A DNA stretch of 64,000 nt from JAFGRU01 sp016934985 (lineage in GTDB: Bacteria; Desulfobacterota; Desulfuromonadia; Desulfuromonadales; JAAYDE01), in assembly GCA_963665045.2 (NCBI GenBank), contig CAXXJQ010000004.1:1-64000 (forward strand), written 5' to 3'. The position numbers were made by a program, and so were the translations under genes. The first letter of the stretch is position 1, and each line of letters begins with the position of its first letter. This document shows positions 1-8,151 of this stretch, in pieces. The notes under the pieces are model-generated. The model was not told the DNA's origin and did not search any database. It saw only the letters and a list, made by a program, of their open reading frames with translations.

Positions 1-1
1 A

Positions 2-451
2 CATACCTTTATCCGCATCCCTGCCGGGGCCGCCCTTGCTGCTGCAGCGGTTGGTGATGTCAGCCCTGCCGTAGCTGTGGCTGCGGGGATTGTCGGGGGC
101 GGTATTTCCGCCGGAGCCCATGCCACCAAGGCCGGCTCCCGAGTATTGATCAATACCTCCCCTGAACCTTTTTCCAACTGGATCGCTTCGGTCTCTGAAG
201 ACATTATTGTCATTGGCGGGCTGTTTACCGCTCTTTATCACCCCTGGCTTTTCATTGTCCTTTTGCTGCTTTTTATCCTTTTTATGGCTTGGTTTTTCCC
301 CAAACTGTGGCGCGGTTTGAAAAAACTGTTCAGTTTTATCGGCAGGCTTTTCGGGGGAAAGGCAGAGAAGGAGTCAATGCCAAAGGAAGAACCCACAGCA
401 GAGAAGCCAAAGATTGAAGCGCCTGTTGCGGAAGATTCTAAAGAGGTTTGA
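2..451 (+). CDS. DUF4126-family membrane protein (5' end outside window)
   Basis: The reading frame is open from base 2, so the start codon lies upstream of the window. The visible 149 residues begin with HTFIRIPAGAALAAAAVGD, then a glycine-rich stretch and the motif NTSPEPFSNW, which are typical of DUF4126 proteins. Two hydrophobic segments follow: one around IIVIGGLFTALYH and a stronger one rich in Leu, Phe and Ile. The tail is basic, then Glu/Lys/Pro-rich. The GTG at 77 is internal because homology-like sequence continues upstream of it. DUF4126 proteins are integral membrane proteins of unknown function, and nothing here narrows that. The next gene starts 43 bases downstream on the same strand. 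Confidence 0.8.
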   Translation, partial: HTFIRIPAGAALAAAAVGDVSPAVAVAAGIVGGGISAGAHATKAGSRVLINTSPEPFSNWIASVSEDIIVIGGLFTALYHPWLFIVLLLLFILFMAWFFPKLWRGLKKLFSFIGRLFGGKAEKESMPKEEPTAEKPKIEAPVAEDSKEV

Positions 452-494
452 TTTTTTTCGATATAAGGTCGTATTTTGGGCGGATAAAAAATTT

Positions 495-977
495 ATGAAA
501 ATTAAAATCATCGCGACCGGCGGTACGATCGATAAGATTTATTTCGACCGCAAAGGCGAATTTCAGGTTGGGGAACCCCAGGCCATTGAAATCCTCAAAG
601 AAGCGAATGTCTGTTTCGACTATGAAGTCGTATCGCTTTTGCGCAAAGATAGTCTGGACCTGACGGCCGACGATCGGGAAAAAATTTTCCGCGCCGTGGC
701 CGACGACGATAATCACCTTTTTGTCATCACCCATGGAACCGATACTATGGTCGAAACGGCCCGGAAACTTCAGGGTATTAAAGACAAGGTGGTCGTTTTC
801 ACCGGCGCCATGCAGCCAGCGAGGTTTCACCTGACAGACGCCATATTTAACCTGGCTGCCGCCCTGACGGCAGTTCAGACCCTCCCTTGCGGGGTTTACA
901 TTGCCATGAACGGCATGATTTTCTCCCCTGACCGGGCTCGCAAAAACGTCGAAATGCAGCGTTTTGAAAATATTTGA
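495..977 (+). CDS. short asparaginase-domain protein
   Basis: This encodes 160 residues starting at ATG 495. It carries the two N-terminal signature motifs of L-asparaginases: ATGGTIDKIY near the start, with the nucleophilic Thr, and THGTDTM around residue 78. TGAMQPARF and MNGMIF follow. Classical asparaginases are about 330 residues with a second domain. This protein stops after the first domain, ending in RFENI. I recall stand-alone versions of this length in related bacteria, so it need not be a truncation. Asparagine hydrolysis is possible, but the substrate is not shown. An upstream in-frame start at 414 would overlap the DUF4126 gene and adds a basic, unconserved-looking extension, so I prefer 495. 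Confidence 0.8.
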   Translation: MKIKIIATGGTIDKIYFDRKGEFQVGEPQAIEILKEANVCFDYEVVSLLRKDSLDLTADDREKIFRAVADDDNHLFVITHGTDTMVETARKLQGIKDKVVVFTGAMQPARFHLTDAIFNLAAALTAVQTLPCGVYIAMNGMIFSPDRARKNVEMQRFENI

Positions 978-1075
978 TTGCGGGCCTGCGTTGAGAATGA
1001 CTTAAGGTTGCCCGTATATTCATGTGGATTTCAATTCCGCTGCAGACCGAACGCTTTTTAACGTTTTTTTTGTAA

Positions 1076-1533
1076 CTATTCAGAACTGCGGACCTGATTC
1101 GCAGAAGTGGAATCATGCCGGTCAAAATCAACGGAAAATCGGAGCTGTTCCAGGGCGGCGAATGCCCCGACGCGGCTCTTTACAGCGGTTGGTACAGTTT
1201 GACCAAGTATGTGGATGCTTTTCATTGGCGGCCCCGCGCGGTTGGCTATCACATTGTCAGTGGGGAGTGCGCCACCTTGAAGAAAGAAGGCAGCCAGGTC
1301 TGGTGCAAGCGCATGATCGAGGAGGGTGTGGCAGAGACCCTGGGACCGGTGGATGAGCCTTATCTCAGATCCTTTCCACCGCCGGACCTGTTTTTGGCTT
1401 GCTTCTTCGGGGAAATTGGACCCTGGCCGAGTGCTATGCCCTGCCTCAGCCTTTCTGGTCGTGGAAGATGACCCTCATCGGCGATCCTTTGTATCGACCT
1501 TTCCCGCAAAGAAAGGTGGCATCCGGGTCCTGA
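1076..1533 (+). pseudogene. TIGR03790-family remnant, N-terminally deleted and frameshifted
   Basis: The frame opened at 1076 reads TADLIRRSG, then a Met at 1115, then FQGGECPDAALYSGWYSL, WRPRAVGYHIVSGEC and GPVDEPYLRSFPPPDLF. These resemble the C-terminal part of TIGR03790 proteins, which are several hundred residues long. At the run of five T at 1391-1395 the frame breaks. Adding one T restores FGLLLRGNWTLAECYAL and then FWSWKMTLIGDPLYRPF, ending at the TGA at 1531. The N-terminal portion is absent: an in-frame stop lies at 1073, and only about 100 bases separate this from the asparaginase gene. It is therefore a decayed fragment. The frameshift alone could be a homopolymer sequencing error, but the missing N-terminus could not. 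Confidence 0.75.
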
Positions 1534-1578
1534 GCCCCGGAAGGTTGCCTTGGCAGGCGGTCTTGACTGGTCTACACA

Positions 1579-2010
1579 TCAGAGACGGTAGATTTCATTC
1601 GGGGTAAGTTTGGTTATCCCCGCCTCTTCCACCAGCTTTTCCACCTGTTCGATATTTTCCGCATCCACGACCAGAATAGCTGCTCCCTCATGGGGAACCA
1701 GAGTGGCGTAGGCGTTTTTGATATTGATGCCGGCGCGGCTGAAATATTCGACGAGATCGTGAAGGCCGCCGGGCCGGTCGGGCATCTTGACCACCACGAT
1801 TTTGCGCAGAACTGCACTGTAACCGGCTTCACAGAGGGCGTCACAGCCCTTTTGCGGGTCGTTCAAGAGCAGGTTTAGAATGCCCCAGCCGTAGGAACTG
1901 CTGGAAAGAGTCATTGCCCGGATGTTGATCATCTTTTTTTTGAGAACAGTGGTCACTTTTTCCAGATGTCCCGGCTCATTTTCCAGGAAGATGGAGACTT
2001 GGTAGGCCAT
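1579..2010 (-). CDS. ACT domain-containing protein
   Basis: This encodes 143 residues from MAYQVSIFLENEPGHLEKV. It contains two ACT-like halves: residues about 3-65 (FLENEPGHLEKVTTVL, INIRAMTLSSSS) and 70-140 (VVKMPDRPGGLHDLVEYF, INIKNAYATLVPHEG). Tandem ACT domains usually bind amino acids and regulate metabolic enzymes. The gene follows the phenylacetate-CoA ligase gene by 4 bases, an association common for ligases of the aromatic or indolepyruvate pathways. The ATG at 2010 is chosen because AGGAG lies about 9 bases upstream. Longer in-frame starts would run into the ligase gene. A direct regulatory role on the ligase is inference. Confidence 0.85.
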   Translation of the reverse strand: MAYQVSIFLENEPGHLEKVTTVLKKKMINIRAMTLSSSSYGWGILNLLLNDPQKGCDALCEAGYSAVLRKIVVVKMPDRPGGLHDLVEYFSRAGINIKNAYATLVPHEGAAILVVDAENIEQVEKLVEEAGITKLTPNEIYRL

Positions 2011-2014
2011 GGTT

Positions 2015-3322
2015 TTAAGCTCCTTCATTTTTTCGTAAATCTTGCACACGCACAGCTTTTCCCTCCTGCTTGGGCAAAGCGCCGGGCTCCACGAGTTTGA
2101 CCTGTGGGGTCAAAAGGACCTCGTCACGAATCTCGTTGACAACCCGGCGGCGCAGATTTTCCAAAACATCCATATCGCCCGCAAACCAATCGCGGCTGAC
2201 CTCGACTTTGATCAGCATTTCGTCCACCCCCTTGATGGTTTCGAGGACGATAAGGTAGTTATGGCCGATTTCCGGGAAGTTCATGAGGATCTTTTCAACT
2301 TGCATGGGGAAGATGTTGCAGCCTTTGACAATAAACATGTCGTCGGTCCGCCCGGTAATCCGGTCGATGCGGCGGTGGGTCCTTCCGCAGGGACATTCGC
2401 CAGGGAGGAAGCGGGTCAGGTCCCGGGTCCGGTATCGGATGAGCGGCATGGCCTGGCGGTCGAGAGTGGTCATGACCAGCTCTCCAACCTCCCCTTCAGG
2501 CACCGGTTCGAGGGTGTCGGGATTGATGATTTCCGCGAAAAAGGCATCTTCCCAAAGGTGAAGTCCTGTCTGGTATTCGCATTCGAAGGCCACGCCCGGG
2601 CCGTTCATTTCCGAGAGGCCAAAAGAATTGAAGGCTTTGATGCCGAAGAGATCTTGAATACGCTGACGTTGGGCTTCAGTGTGGGGTTCGGCGCCGATAA
2701 CCAAGAGCCGAAGTTTGGTATCCCTGGCGATGTCAATCCCCAGTTCTTCAAAGACGGTATAAAGGCGGGTCAGGTAGCTTGGGATGGCATGGACCACGGT
2801 AGTACCGAAATTCTGCATAAGCTGAATCTGGCGCTTGCTGTTGCCTGCACCAGCGGGAATGGTCAGGGCGCCGAGGCATTCAGCACCGTACTGAAAGCCT
2901 AGCCCCCCGGTGAAAAGGCCGTAGCCGCAGATGTTTTGAAACACATCGGTGGACCGGGCACCGGCGGCGAACAGAGAGCGGGCTACCAGATTGGCCCAGG
3001 AATCGAGGTCGTGACGATTATGGAAAATGACCGTCGGATTGCCGGTGGTGCCGCTTGAACAGTGGAGGCGGATGGTGTTGTTCAAAGGCATGGTCAGAAA
3101 GCCGTAAGGGAAATTTTCTCTCAGGTCTTCTTTGGTGGTCATGGGGAACAGGCTGATATCCTCAAGGGATTTTAAATTTGCTGTTCCAAGTCCCCTTTTT
3201 TTAAACAAGCCACCATAGTATGGTGATTGTTCCGCAAGCGAGACGGTCTCCTTCAGTTTTTGGAACTGATGTGCTTCCAACTGGGAAGCAGTCATGGTTT
3301 CCAGATCTTTTTGCCAGTACAT
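2015..3322 (-). CDS. phenylacetate-CoA ligase family protein
   Basis: This is an adenylate-forming enzyme of about 435 residues, the usual PaaK length. The AMP-binding loop reads HCSSGTTGNPTVIFH (about residue 95). The later motifs FGLSEMNGPG and RYRTRDLTRF and the hinge-region DRITGRTDDMFIVKG are all present. A Cys-containing segment (FLPGECPCGRTHRRIDR) is typical of the PaaK group. The reaction is ATP-dependent conversion of an aryl acetate to its CoA thioester in the cytoplasm. The exact substrate (phenylacetate, indoleacetate or other) cannot be read from sequence. The ATG at 3322 is preferred over 3331 because of its spacing to a GAGAG sequence. It is followed directly by the ACT-domain gene. 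Confidence 0.88.
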   Translation of the reverse strand: MYWQKDLETMTASQLEAHQFQKLKETVSLAEQSPYYGGLFKKRGLGTANLKSLEDISLFPMTTKEDLRENFPYGFLTMPLNNTIRLHCSSGTTGNPTVIFHNRHDLDSWANLVARSLFAAGARSTDVFQNICGYGLFTGGLGFQYGAECLGALTIPAGAGNSKRQIQLMQNFGTTVVHAIPSYLTRLYTVFEELGIDIARDTKLRLLVIGAEPHTEAQRQRIQDLFGIKAFNSFGLSEMNGPGVAFECEYQTGLHLWEDAFFAEIINPDTLEPVPEGEVGELVMTTLDRQAMPLIRYRTRDLTRFLPGECPCGRTHRRIDRITGRTDDMFIVKGCNIFPMQVEKILMNFPEIGHNYLIVLETIKGVDEMLIKVEVSRDWFAGDMDVLENLRRRVVNEIRDEVLLTPQVKLVEPGALPKQEGKAVRVQDLRKNEGA

Positions 3323-3331
3323 GCCCATCAT

Positions 3332-3866
3332 CTCTCTTTATGAAGTTAAAATCGTGCAAGGGTTTTCTGTATATCATAATAAGGGAATAAGCTCAATCAC
3401 CACCTGGCAGGATTGGCGCTGATGATTATCGTTTTGGGGACACCAGCAATATCCGATTGCCTCAAAATTATTAATCAGGTTTTAGCTCGGGGAAAAGTTA
3501 AAACGTCTAAAAATAACGACAAAATTGTAATCCCCCTTTCTTTTTTCACGGGTGTGGTAAAATAGATAACGCTTTCGTATCTTTCCGTGACCTCGAACAT
3601 TTTGTTTATGGACTCTTCGCCGCGAGGAAGAAGCGTATTAAACGAAAACACGAATTTACCGGTAGGTTTAAATAATCTGTTTGATGGTTTTATTGTTGTG
3701 CTTGACATGAAAGTGGTTGATAAGAGGTGGCCAGAGAGAAAGGAGGGAAAAAGATAGAACAAAGGAAATGAAACATACAAGCCATTGCTCCAGTGTAACA
3801 TGCCCAAAAACTCCATGGAATTTTCCCTGAATGTGGAATAATTATTTAATTTAAAAGGAGAAAATT
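3332..3866. other. 535-base intergenic region, no convincing gene
   Basis: This lies between the divergent ligase and PDC-like genes and is AT-rich. A minus-strand open frame at 3475-3816 has no recognisable domain, no good ribosome binding site and odd composition, so it is not called. The promoters of both flanking genes must lie here. AAAAGGAG just before 3867 is the ribosome binding site of the secreted protein. Confidence 0.5.
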
Positions 3867-4418
3867 ATGAGGAAGGTAGCATTTTTCACAGCTTTGATGT
3901 TTGTGTTGATCAGTTCCACTGCCGCTTTTGCCGGGCCGGCACCTCAGAAAGTTATTGATCTGGCTAATTCCCAACTGGCTGCTCTTGGCACGGATGCCAC
4001 GGTAGTAAAGGCGGTAAACACAGCCAATAGTGAGAACAAGACTCTGGCACAGATTCAGGAGTTGGATGCTCAATGGAAAGCGGACAAGGCCGCCGGCAAA
4101 ACAGCCCCTTACATGACCGAGCTCATGCAAAATGATGCCGCCAAGCAGTTAAACACGCTCATGGCGCAGCATTCTTTTATCACCGAAATTTTTGTAACCG
4201 ACAACCAAGGTGCCAATGTTGCCCAGACCGGGGGTACTGGTGATTACTGGCAGGGAGACGAAGCAAAGTTTCAGAAAGTTTTTCAAAAAGGCATTCTCGT
4301 CAGCGATGTTGAGCAGGAAGACGGAAAAAACATATCCCAGGTTTCCATCCCCGTTCTTGATGGCCAGACACACATCGGCACCATGACCATTGGCGTTGAT
4401 GTTGATCAGGTTCCGTAA
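3867..4418 (+). CDS. secreted stand-alone PDC-like sensor domain protein
   Basis: This encodes 183 residues. The first 22 form a clear type I signal peptide ending in AAFA before GPAPQ, so the product is periplasmic. The mature part is mostly helical, then shows a PAS-like/PDC core with FITEIFVTDNQGANVAQTGG, DYWQGDEAKFQKVFQ and a final beta-rich stretch with VSIPVLDGQTHIGTMTIG. This is the pattern of extracytoplasmic PDC/Cache domains that bind small ligands. Normally such a domain is fused to a kinase, cyclase or chemoreceptor. Here no membrane anchor or output domain follows. AAAAGGAGAAAATT gives a strong ribosome binding site. A rho-independent terminator lies about 50 bases after the stop, so the gene is probably monocistronic. 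Its ligand and partner are unknown. Confidence 0.75.
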   Translation: MRKVAFFTALMFVLISSTAAFAGPAPQKVIDLANSQLAALGTDATVVKAVNTANSENKTLAQIQELDAQWKADKAAGKTAPYMTELMQNDAAKQLNTLMAQHSFITEIFVTDNQGANVAQTGGTGDYWQGDEAKFQKVFQKGILVSDVEQEDGKNISQVSIPVLDGQTHIGTMTIGVDVDQVP

Positions 4419-4470
4419 TGGCGGAAAATTGAGGATTTTAACCTTTCTCACTTAACCATCTCAGAGAAAA

Positions 4471-4501
4471 GCCGTAAGCGTTTGCTTACGGCTTTTTTTT
4501 G
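4471..4501 (+). terminator. rho-independent terminator after the PDC-like gene
   Basis: GCCGTAAGC, a 4-base loop GTTT, then GCTTACGGC form a perfect 9-bp stem, followed directly by a run of T. It ends transcription from the gene stopping at 4418. Confidence 0.93.
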
Positions 4502-4838
4502 TGGTAATTGGCTGTGATCCGGCCGCAATCGGACAAATATCCTGGCCTGCTTTCAGGTTATCGGGGTTTTAATTTTTCAGTAGGTTCTTGAGTCTTGCGG
4601 ATGGTAGAGATTTTGCTTGTTTGGATTAAGGATTTATTCTGAAAAACTATCCTTAACGGTTGAATGCAAAGAATGTTATAGTGAAATTCTTTTTCTTCTC
4701 ACTTTTTCCCGGCTTTGGTCTTTAAAGAGGGAGCTTTCAGGCCAAATTTACCGGAAAATTTTTCTTCTGGCCGGTTAATTCAATGACGTTTTGCTAATTG
4801 CAGCAAAAGTCTCCAGAAATGATTCGGGCTAGAGCAGG
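4502..4838 (+). other. intergenic region upstream of prc
   Basis: About 340 bases of AT-rich sequence with no plausible reading frame. It should contain the promoter of the Prc protease gene. I could not single out a convincing -35/-10 pair. Confidence 0.4.
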
Positions 4839-4844
4839 ATGCAT

Positions 4845-6965
4845 ATGCGCAACTGGTTATTAAAAAGAATTGGATGCTTGGCCCTGATTTCATGTCTATG
4901 GCTTGTTTCCGTCGATGCCATCGCCATCGCCAAGGACGAATCAAGTGAGTTTGAACAAGAGCGAGGCCGGGTCCTCAGCTTTATCATCCGTCAGCATCTT
5001 TCCAGGCATCATTTCAGCCGTAAATCCTTTGATGACAATTTTTCTTCAGCGGCGTTTGGAATTTTTCTTGAGCAGTTAGATTACCAGAAACGGTTTTTGA
5101 CAGCTGAAAGTGTTGCCAGGCTTCAGAGCTTTGAAAACCTGATTGATGATGAAATGGTTCTGGGGCAGATTGACTTTCCTGAAACCGCGTTCCATCTGAT
5201 GGAACTTAGAATTGCCGAAGTGAAGAAGATTGTCGGCAGTCTTAGTAAACAGCCCTTTAATTTTTCAAGACGAGAATTGTTTGAAATTGATCCGGAAAAA
5301 AGGGATTTTTGCAAGAACGACCAGGAGCTGAAAGACCGTTGGCGTAAGATTCTAAAGTACCAGATAGCGTTAAACTATCTTGCTGCACTGGAAAAAAATG
5401 GTCATCCGTCGGCTAAGCCGCTTACCAGCGAGAGCGAAAACAAACTTTGGCAGGAAGCCAGGGAGGAGGCTTTTAAAAGCTTCCACAACCTTTTGTTCAG
5501 AATGTCACGCCAGGAATTGAGGTCTTTTTATTCTCTTTACTTCAATGCTGTTGCCAAAGCGTTTGATCCTCACACGAACTATCTTGATCCCAATATGGAA
5601 GAAGATTTTGACATCAGTATGAAGGGGTCGTTGGAAGGGATTGGTGCCAGCCTACGGGAAAAGGATGGTTTTATCAGGGTGGTGGAAATTATTCCCGGGA
5701 GTGCGGCCGCGCGGCAGGGACAGCTGCAAAAGGAAGATATTATCCTGAAGGTTGCTCAGGGCAAGGATGAACCGGTGGACGTTACGGAGATGCGTTTACG
5801 CGATGCGGTTAAATTGATTCGCGGGAAAAAAGGCACCGAAGTTCGTTTAACTACGCAAAAACCCAACGGTAGTATTCTGGTGATTCCCATTGTTCGCGAC
5901 GTGGTGAAAATAGAAGATACTTTTGTCAAATCGGCCTTTTTGGAAACCAAAGATGGTGCCATGCGTTTCGGCTATATTCAAATTCCGACATTTTATCGCG
6001 ATTTGCATATGTCTGATCAGGGCAAGACCGGACGTAATTCCACCGATGATTTTAAAAATGCTCTTCAAGGGCTGAAAAAGAAAGGTGTCCAGGGGTTGAT
6101 TATTGACCTGCGTAATGACGGCGGAGGAGCTCTTCAAGATGCCGTTAACATTGCCGGATTTTTTATTGAGTCCGGCCCCGTGGTTCAGGTCAAGGACAGT
6201 GATGGTGATGTCAAGGTCCTTTCGGACCAGGCTTCCTCTATAGAGTTTCGAGCGCCCCTGGTGATTCTGGTAAACAAATTCAGTGCTTCGGCATCAGAAA
6301 TTCTGGCTGGTGCAATGCAGGATTACCGGCGTGCCATCATTATCGGTGGTGAGCATACCCATGGCAAAGGGACTGTTCAGGCTTTGATCGACCTCGACCA
6401 GGGCTTTTTTTCCCGAAAAATAGCCAAGTACCAACCATTAGGTGCTTTAAAAGTTACAATCCAGAAATTTTATCGGATCAGCGGGGATTCTACCCAGTAC
6501 CGGGGGGTTATCCCTGATGTTATCCTCCCCGATCGGCTGACACCGATAAAAAGTGGGGAGAAATATCTGGAACACTCGCTTCCCTGGGATCAGGTTCAGG
6601 CAGTCAATTACCAACCCTGGCTCATGCTGAAAAATGGCGAGATAGAAATGATTCGCCGCGAAAGCGCGGAGCGAATCAGTGAGTCTTCTGCTTTTTCCAA
6701 AATTAGCCGGGATATCGATCTGGAAAAGCGAAAAATAGCAAATACTCTCAGGTCCCTTGATTTTGACGTCTTCCGTAAAGAGCAGGCTGAACTGGATGAT
6801 TTGGCTGTGCGTGATGAAGCAGTGTCAGATGATTTTATTGTCAAAGAGGGGGGCGAAAACAGCGGGGATCCGACTTTGAAATCGGAGCAGGCGAAACAGC
6901 TGAATCAGGATCCTTACGTTCGGGAGGCTTTTTTTATTCTAAAAGGCTTGGCGGGAACATTTTAA
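4845..6965 (+). CDS. prc: tail-specific C-terminal processing protease Prc (S41A)
   Basis: This is a periplasmic serine protease of about 706 residues, close to E. coli Prc length. It has a signal peptide (about residues 1-30) and an N-terminal helical domain with FLEQLDYQKRFLTAESV. A PDZ domain lies around 255-335 (GSLEGIGASLREKDGFIRV, PGSAAARQGQLQKEDII). The S41 core runs about 360-560. The catalytic Ser lies in SASASEILAG (about 480-485), and Lys508 is in HTHGKGTVQ. A Prc-type C-terminal domain follows. Prc degrades envelope proteins by their C-termini and in several species adjusts peptidoglycan hydrolases. The ATG at 4845 is favoured over 4839 by an AGGA at suitable distance. The gene stands alone and converges on bamD. 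Confidence 0.92.
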   Translation: MRNWLLKRIGCLALISCLWLVSVDAIAIAKDESSEFEQERGRVLSFIIRQHLSRHHFSRKSFDDNFSSAAFGIFLEQLDYQKRFLTAESVARLQSFENLIDDEMVLGQIDFPETAFHLMELRIAEVKKIVGSLSKQPFNFSRRELFEIDPEKRDFCKNDQELKDRWRKILKYQIALNYLAALEKNGHPSAKPLTSESENKLWQEAREEAFKSFHNLLFRMSRQELRSFYSLYFNAVAKAFDPHTNYLDPNMEEDFDISMKGSLEGIGASLREKDGFIRVVEIIPGSAAARQGQLQKEDIILKVAQGKDEPVDVTEMRLRDAVKLIRGKKGTEVRLTTQKPNGSILVIPIVRDVVKIEDTFVKSAFLETKDGAMRFGYIQIPTFYRDLHMSDQGKTGRNSTDDFKNALQGLKKKGVQGLIIDLRNDGGGALQDAVNIAGFFIESGPVVQVKDSDGDVKVLSDQASSIEFRAPLVILVNKFSASASEILAGAMQDYRRAIIIGGEHTHGKGTVQALIDLDQGFFSRKIAKYQPLGALKVTIQKFYRISGDSTQYRGVIPDVILPDRLTPIKSGEKYLEHSLPWDQVQAVNYQPWLMLKNGEIEMIRRESAERISESSAFSKISRDIDLEKRKIANTLRSLDFDVFRKEQAELDDLAVRDEAVSDDFIVKEGGENSGDPTLKSEQAKQLNQDPYVREAFFILKGLAGTF

Positions 6966-7110
6966 CCAGGGCCTTTTCAGCCTGCTGGTCGCGCACGCCC
7001 ATTCAGAAGTGCACATACGAACCCATCCCTGGGTCCTTTTCTTGCCACCAATCGTGCTGAAGAGCTTTTTTATGGACAATTCGAGTCCATCGAACTGAAT
7101 AATTACTTTA

Positions 7111-7848
7111 TCAATTGTTATCAGGAAGATATTTACTCGCCTTGGCTACATAAGGGCTGTTGGGATATTTTTTAGAAAGGGTGTTGAAAGTTTCAACACC
7201 CTTTTTGGTGTTATCGGTTTTAAAGAAGGCCCGTCCAAGATAGAAATATATTTTCCCCTGGTCGGGGTATTCAGGGTAGCTTTGCAACAGTTGTTCAAAA
7301 CGGCTAATGGCGGAGCTGTATTTTTTTGTTTTGAAATAGAATTTTCCCACATAAAATTCGTGGTCGGCCAACTCAGTCCTTAACACGGCTATTTTCTGTT
7401 TGGCAGCGGCTACTTTGTTGCTGTTCGGGAAATTCCGTTCCAAACTTTGAAAAGTCACCAGGGCGTTGTAGGTAGCTGTCTGATCGCGGTCCTGGGGAAG
7501 CCGCTGTTGATAATAGGACATGCCAAGCTGAAACATGATATCCGGGGTTCTTCTCTCTTGGGGATGTCTCTTCAGAAAGTCTTCATAGGCCGCCGCGGCT
7601 TCGGCGTACTCTTTGGCCAGGTAGTGGGCTTCCGCAATTTTGAGTTCGGCCAGCATGTTCATCTGTGGGGAGACATAAGCTTCGAGAACTTTTTCCCAGG
7701 CTTTGCCTGCCTCCTTATATTCCCCCTTGGCCAGCAGTGCTTCGCCCTGTTGGAAATAGCCTTCTGTTGAATAACGGGCTGGTTTGGACTCCCATAGGGA
7801 GCAACCTGCAAGAAATATCAGCAAAAATAATACAGAATATTTTTCCAT
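7111..7848 (-). CDS. bamD: outer membrane assembly lipoprotein BamD
   Basis: This encodes 245 residues beginning MEKYSVLFLLIFLAGCSLW. LAGC is a lipobox, so the mature protein is a lipoprotein with Cys at its N-terminus. Five TPR-like helical pairs follow, including YFQQGEALLAKGEYKEAGK, AEAHYLAKEYAEAAAAYEDF and FYVGKFYFKTKKYSSAISR, matching BamD/YfiO in order and spacing. BamD is the essential periplasmic lipoprotein of the Bam complex that inserts beta-barrel proteins into the outer membrane. A longer in-frame start at 7995 is rejected because it would bury the signal peptide 50 residues inside the protein. The gene lies downstream of rpoH on the same strand with a 300-base gap. A perfect palindrome sits in its 3' part (see findings). 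Confidence 0.9.
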   Translation of the reverse strand: MEKYSVLFLLIFLAGCSLWESKPARYSTEGYFQQGEALLAKGEYKEAGKAWEKVLEAYVSPQMNMLAELKIAEAHYLAKEYAEAAAAYEDFLKRHPQERRTPDIMFQLGMSYYQQRLPQDRDQTATYNALVTFQSLERNFPNSNKVAAAKQKIAVLRTELADHEFYVGKFYFKTKKYSSAISRFEQLLQSYPEYPDQGKIYFYLGRAFFKTDNTKKGVETFNTLSKKYPNSPYVAKASKYLPDNN

Positions 7849-8151
7849 AGGAAGCGTAACTTTCAGGAAATTTAACTGATTCCTTGGATCGGGCCTGAAA
7901 ATAAAAAAAGAACGTCGGGGCTGAAGTCCATATTCTTTGTGTCTGGGCTTGCTAAAAAACCCAGAGCGGTTTTTGGCAGCCATGAACAAATGCAATTACC
8001 CGATGAGAATTCGGGAACTCAGATTTTACTTTGGGATATTACAGGAAGAGATGAACAATGTAAATGCTGTTAGATCGATCCGGCCCCCTAAAAAACCGAA
8101 TTCAAGGTGCCGGATCCAAAGATGTTTCACTACAAAATCGTATTTGAGTTT
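7849..8151. other. 303-base gap between rpoH and bamD
   Basis: No gene is seen. Inverted repeats GATCCGGC (8077-8084) and GCCGGATC (8109-8116) could form a stem with a 24-base loop, but there is no T-run to make it a standard terminator. A separate bamD promoter may lie here. Confidence 0.4.

Noticed and set aside
2042..2902. Plus-strand 286-codon frame opposite the CoA ligase gene
   Set aside because: It lies entirely antisense to a well-supported PaaK-family gene and has no recognisable features.
3475..3816. Minus-strand 113-codon open frame
   Set aside because: No ribosome binding site, no domain, low-complexity Phe/Ser/Leu composition.
8077..8116. Terminator between rpoH and bamD from the GATCCGGC inverted repeat
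   Set aside because: The loop is 24 bases long and there is no T-run on either strand.
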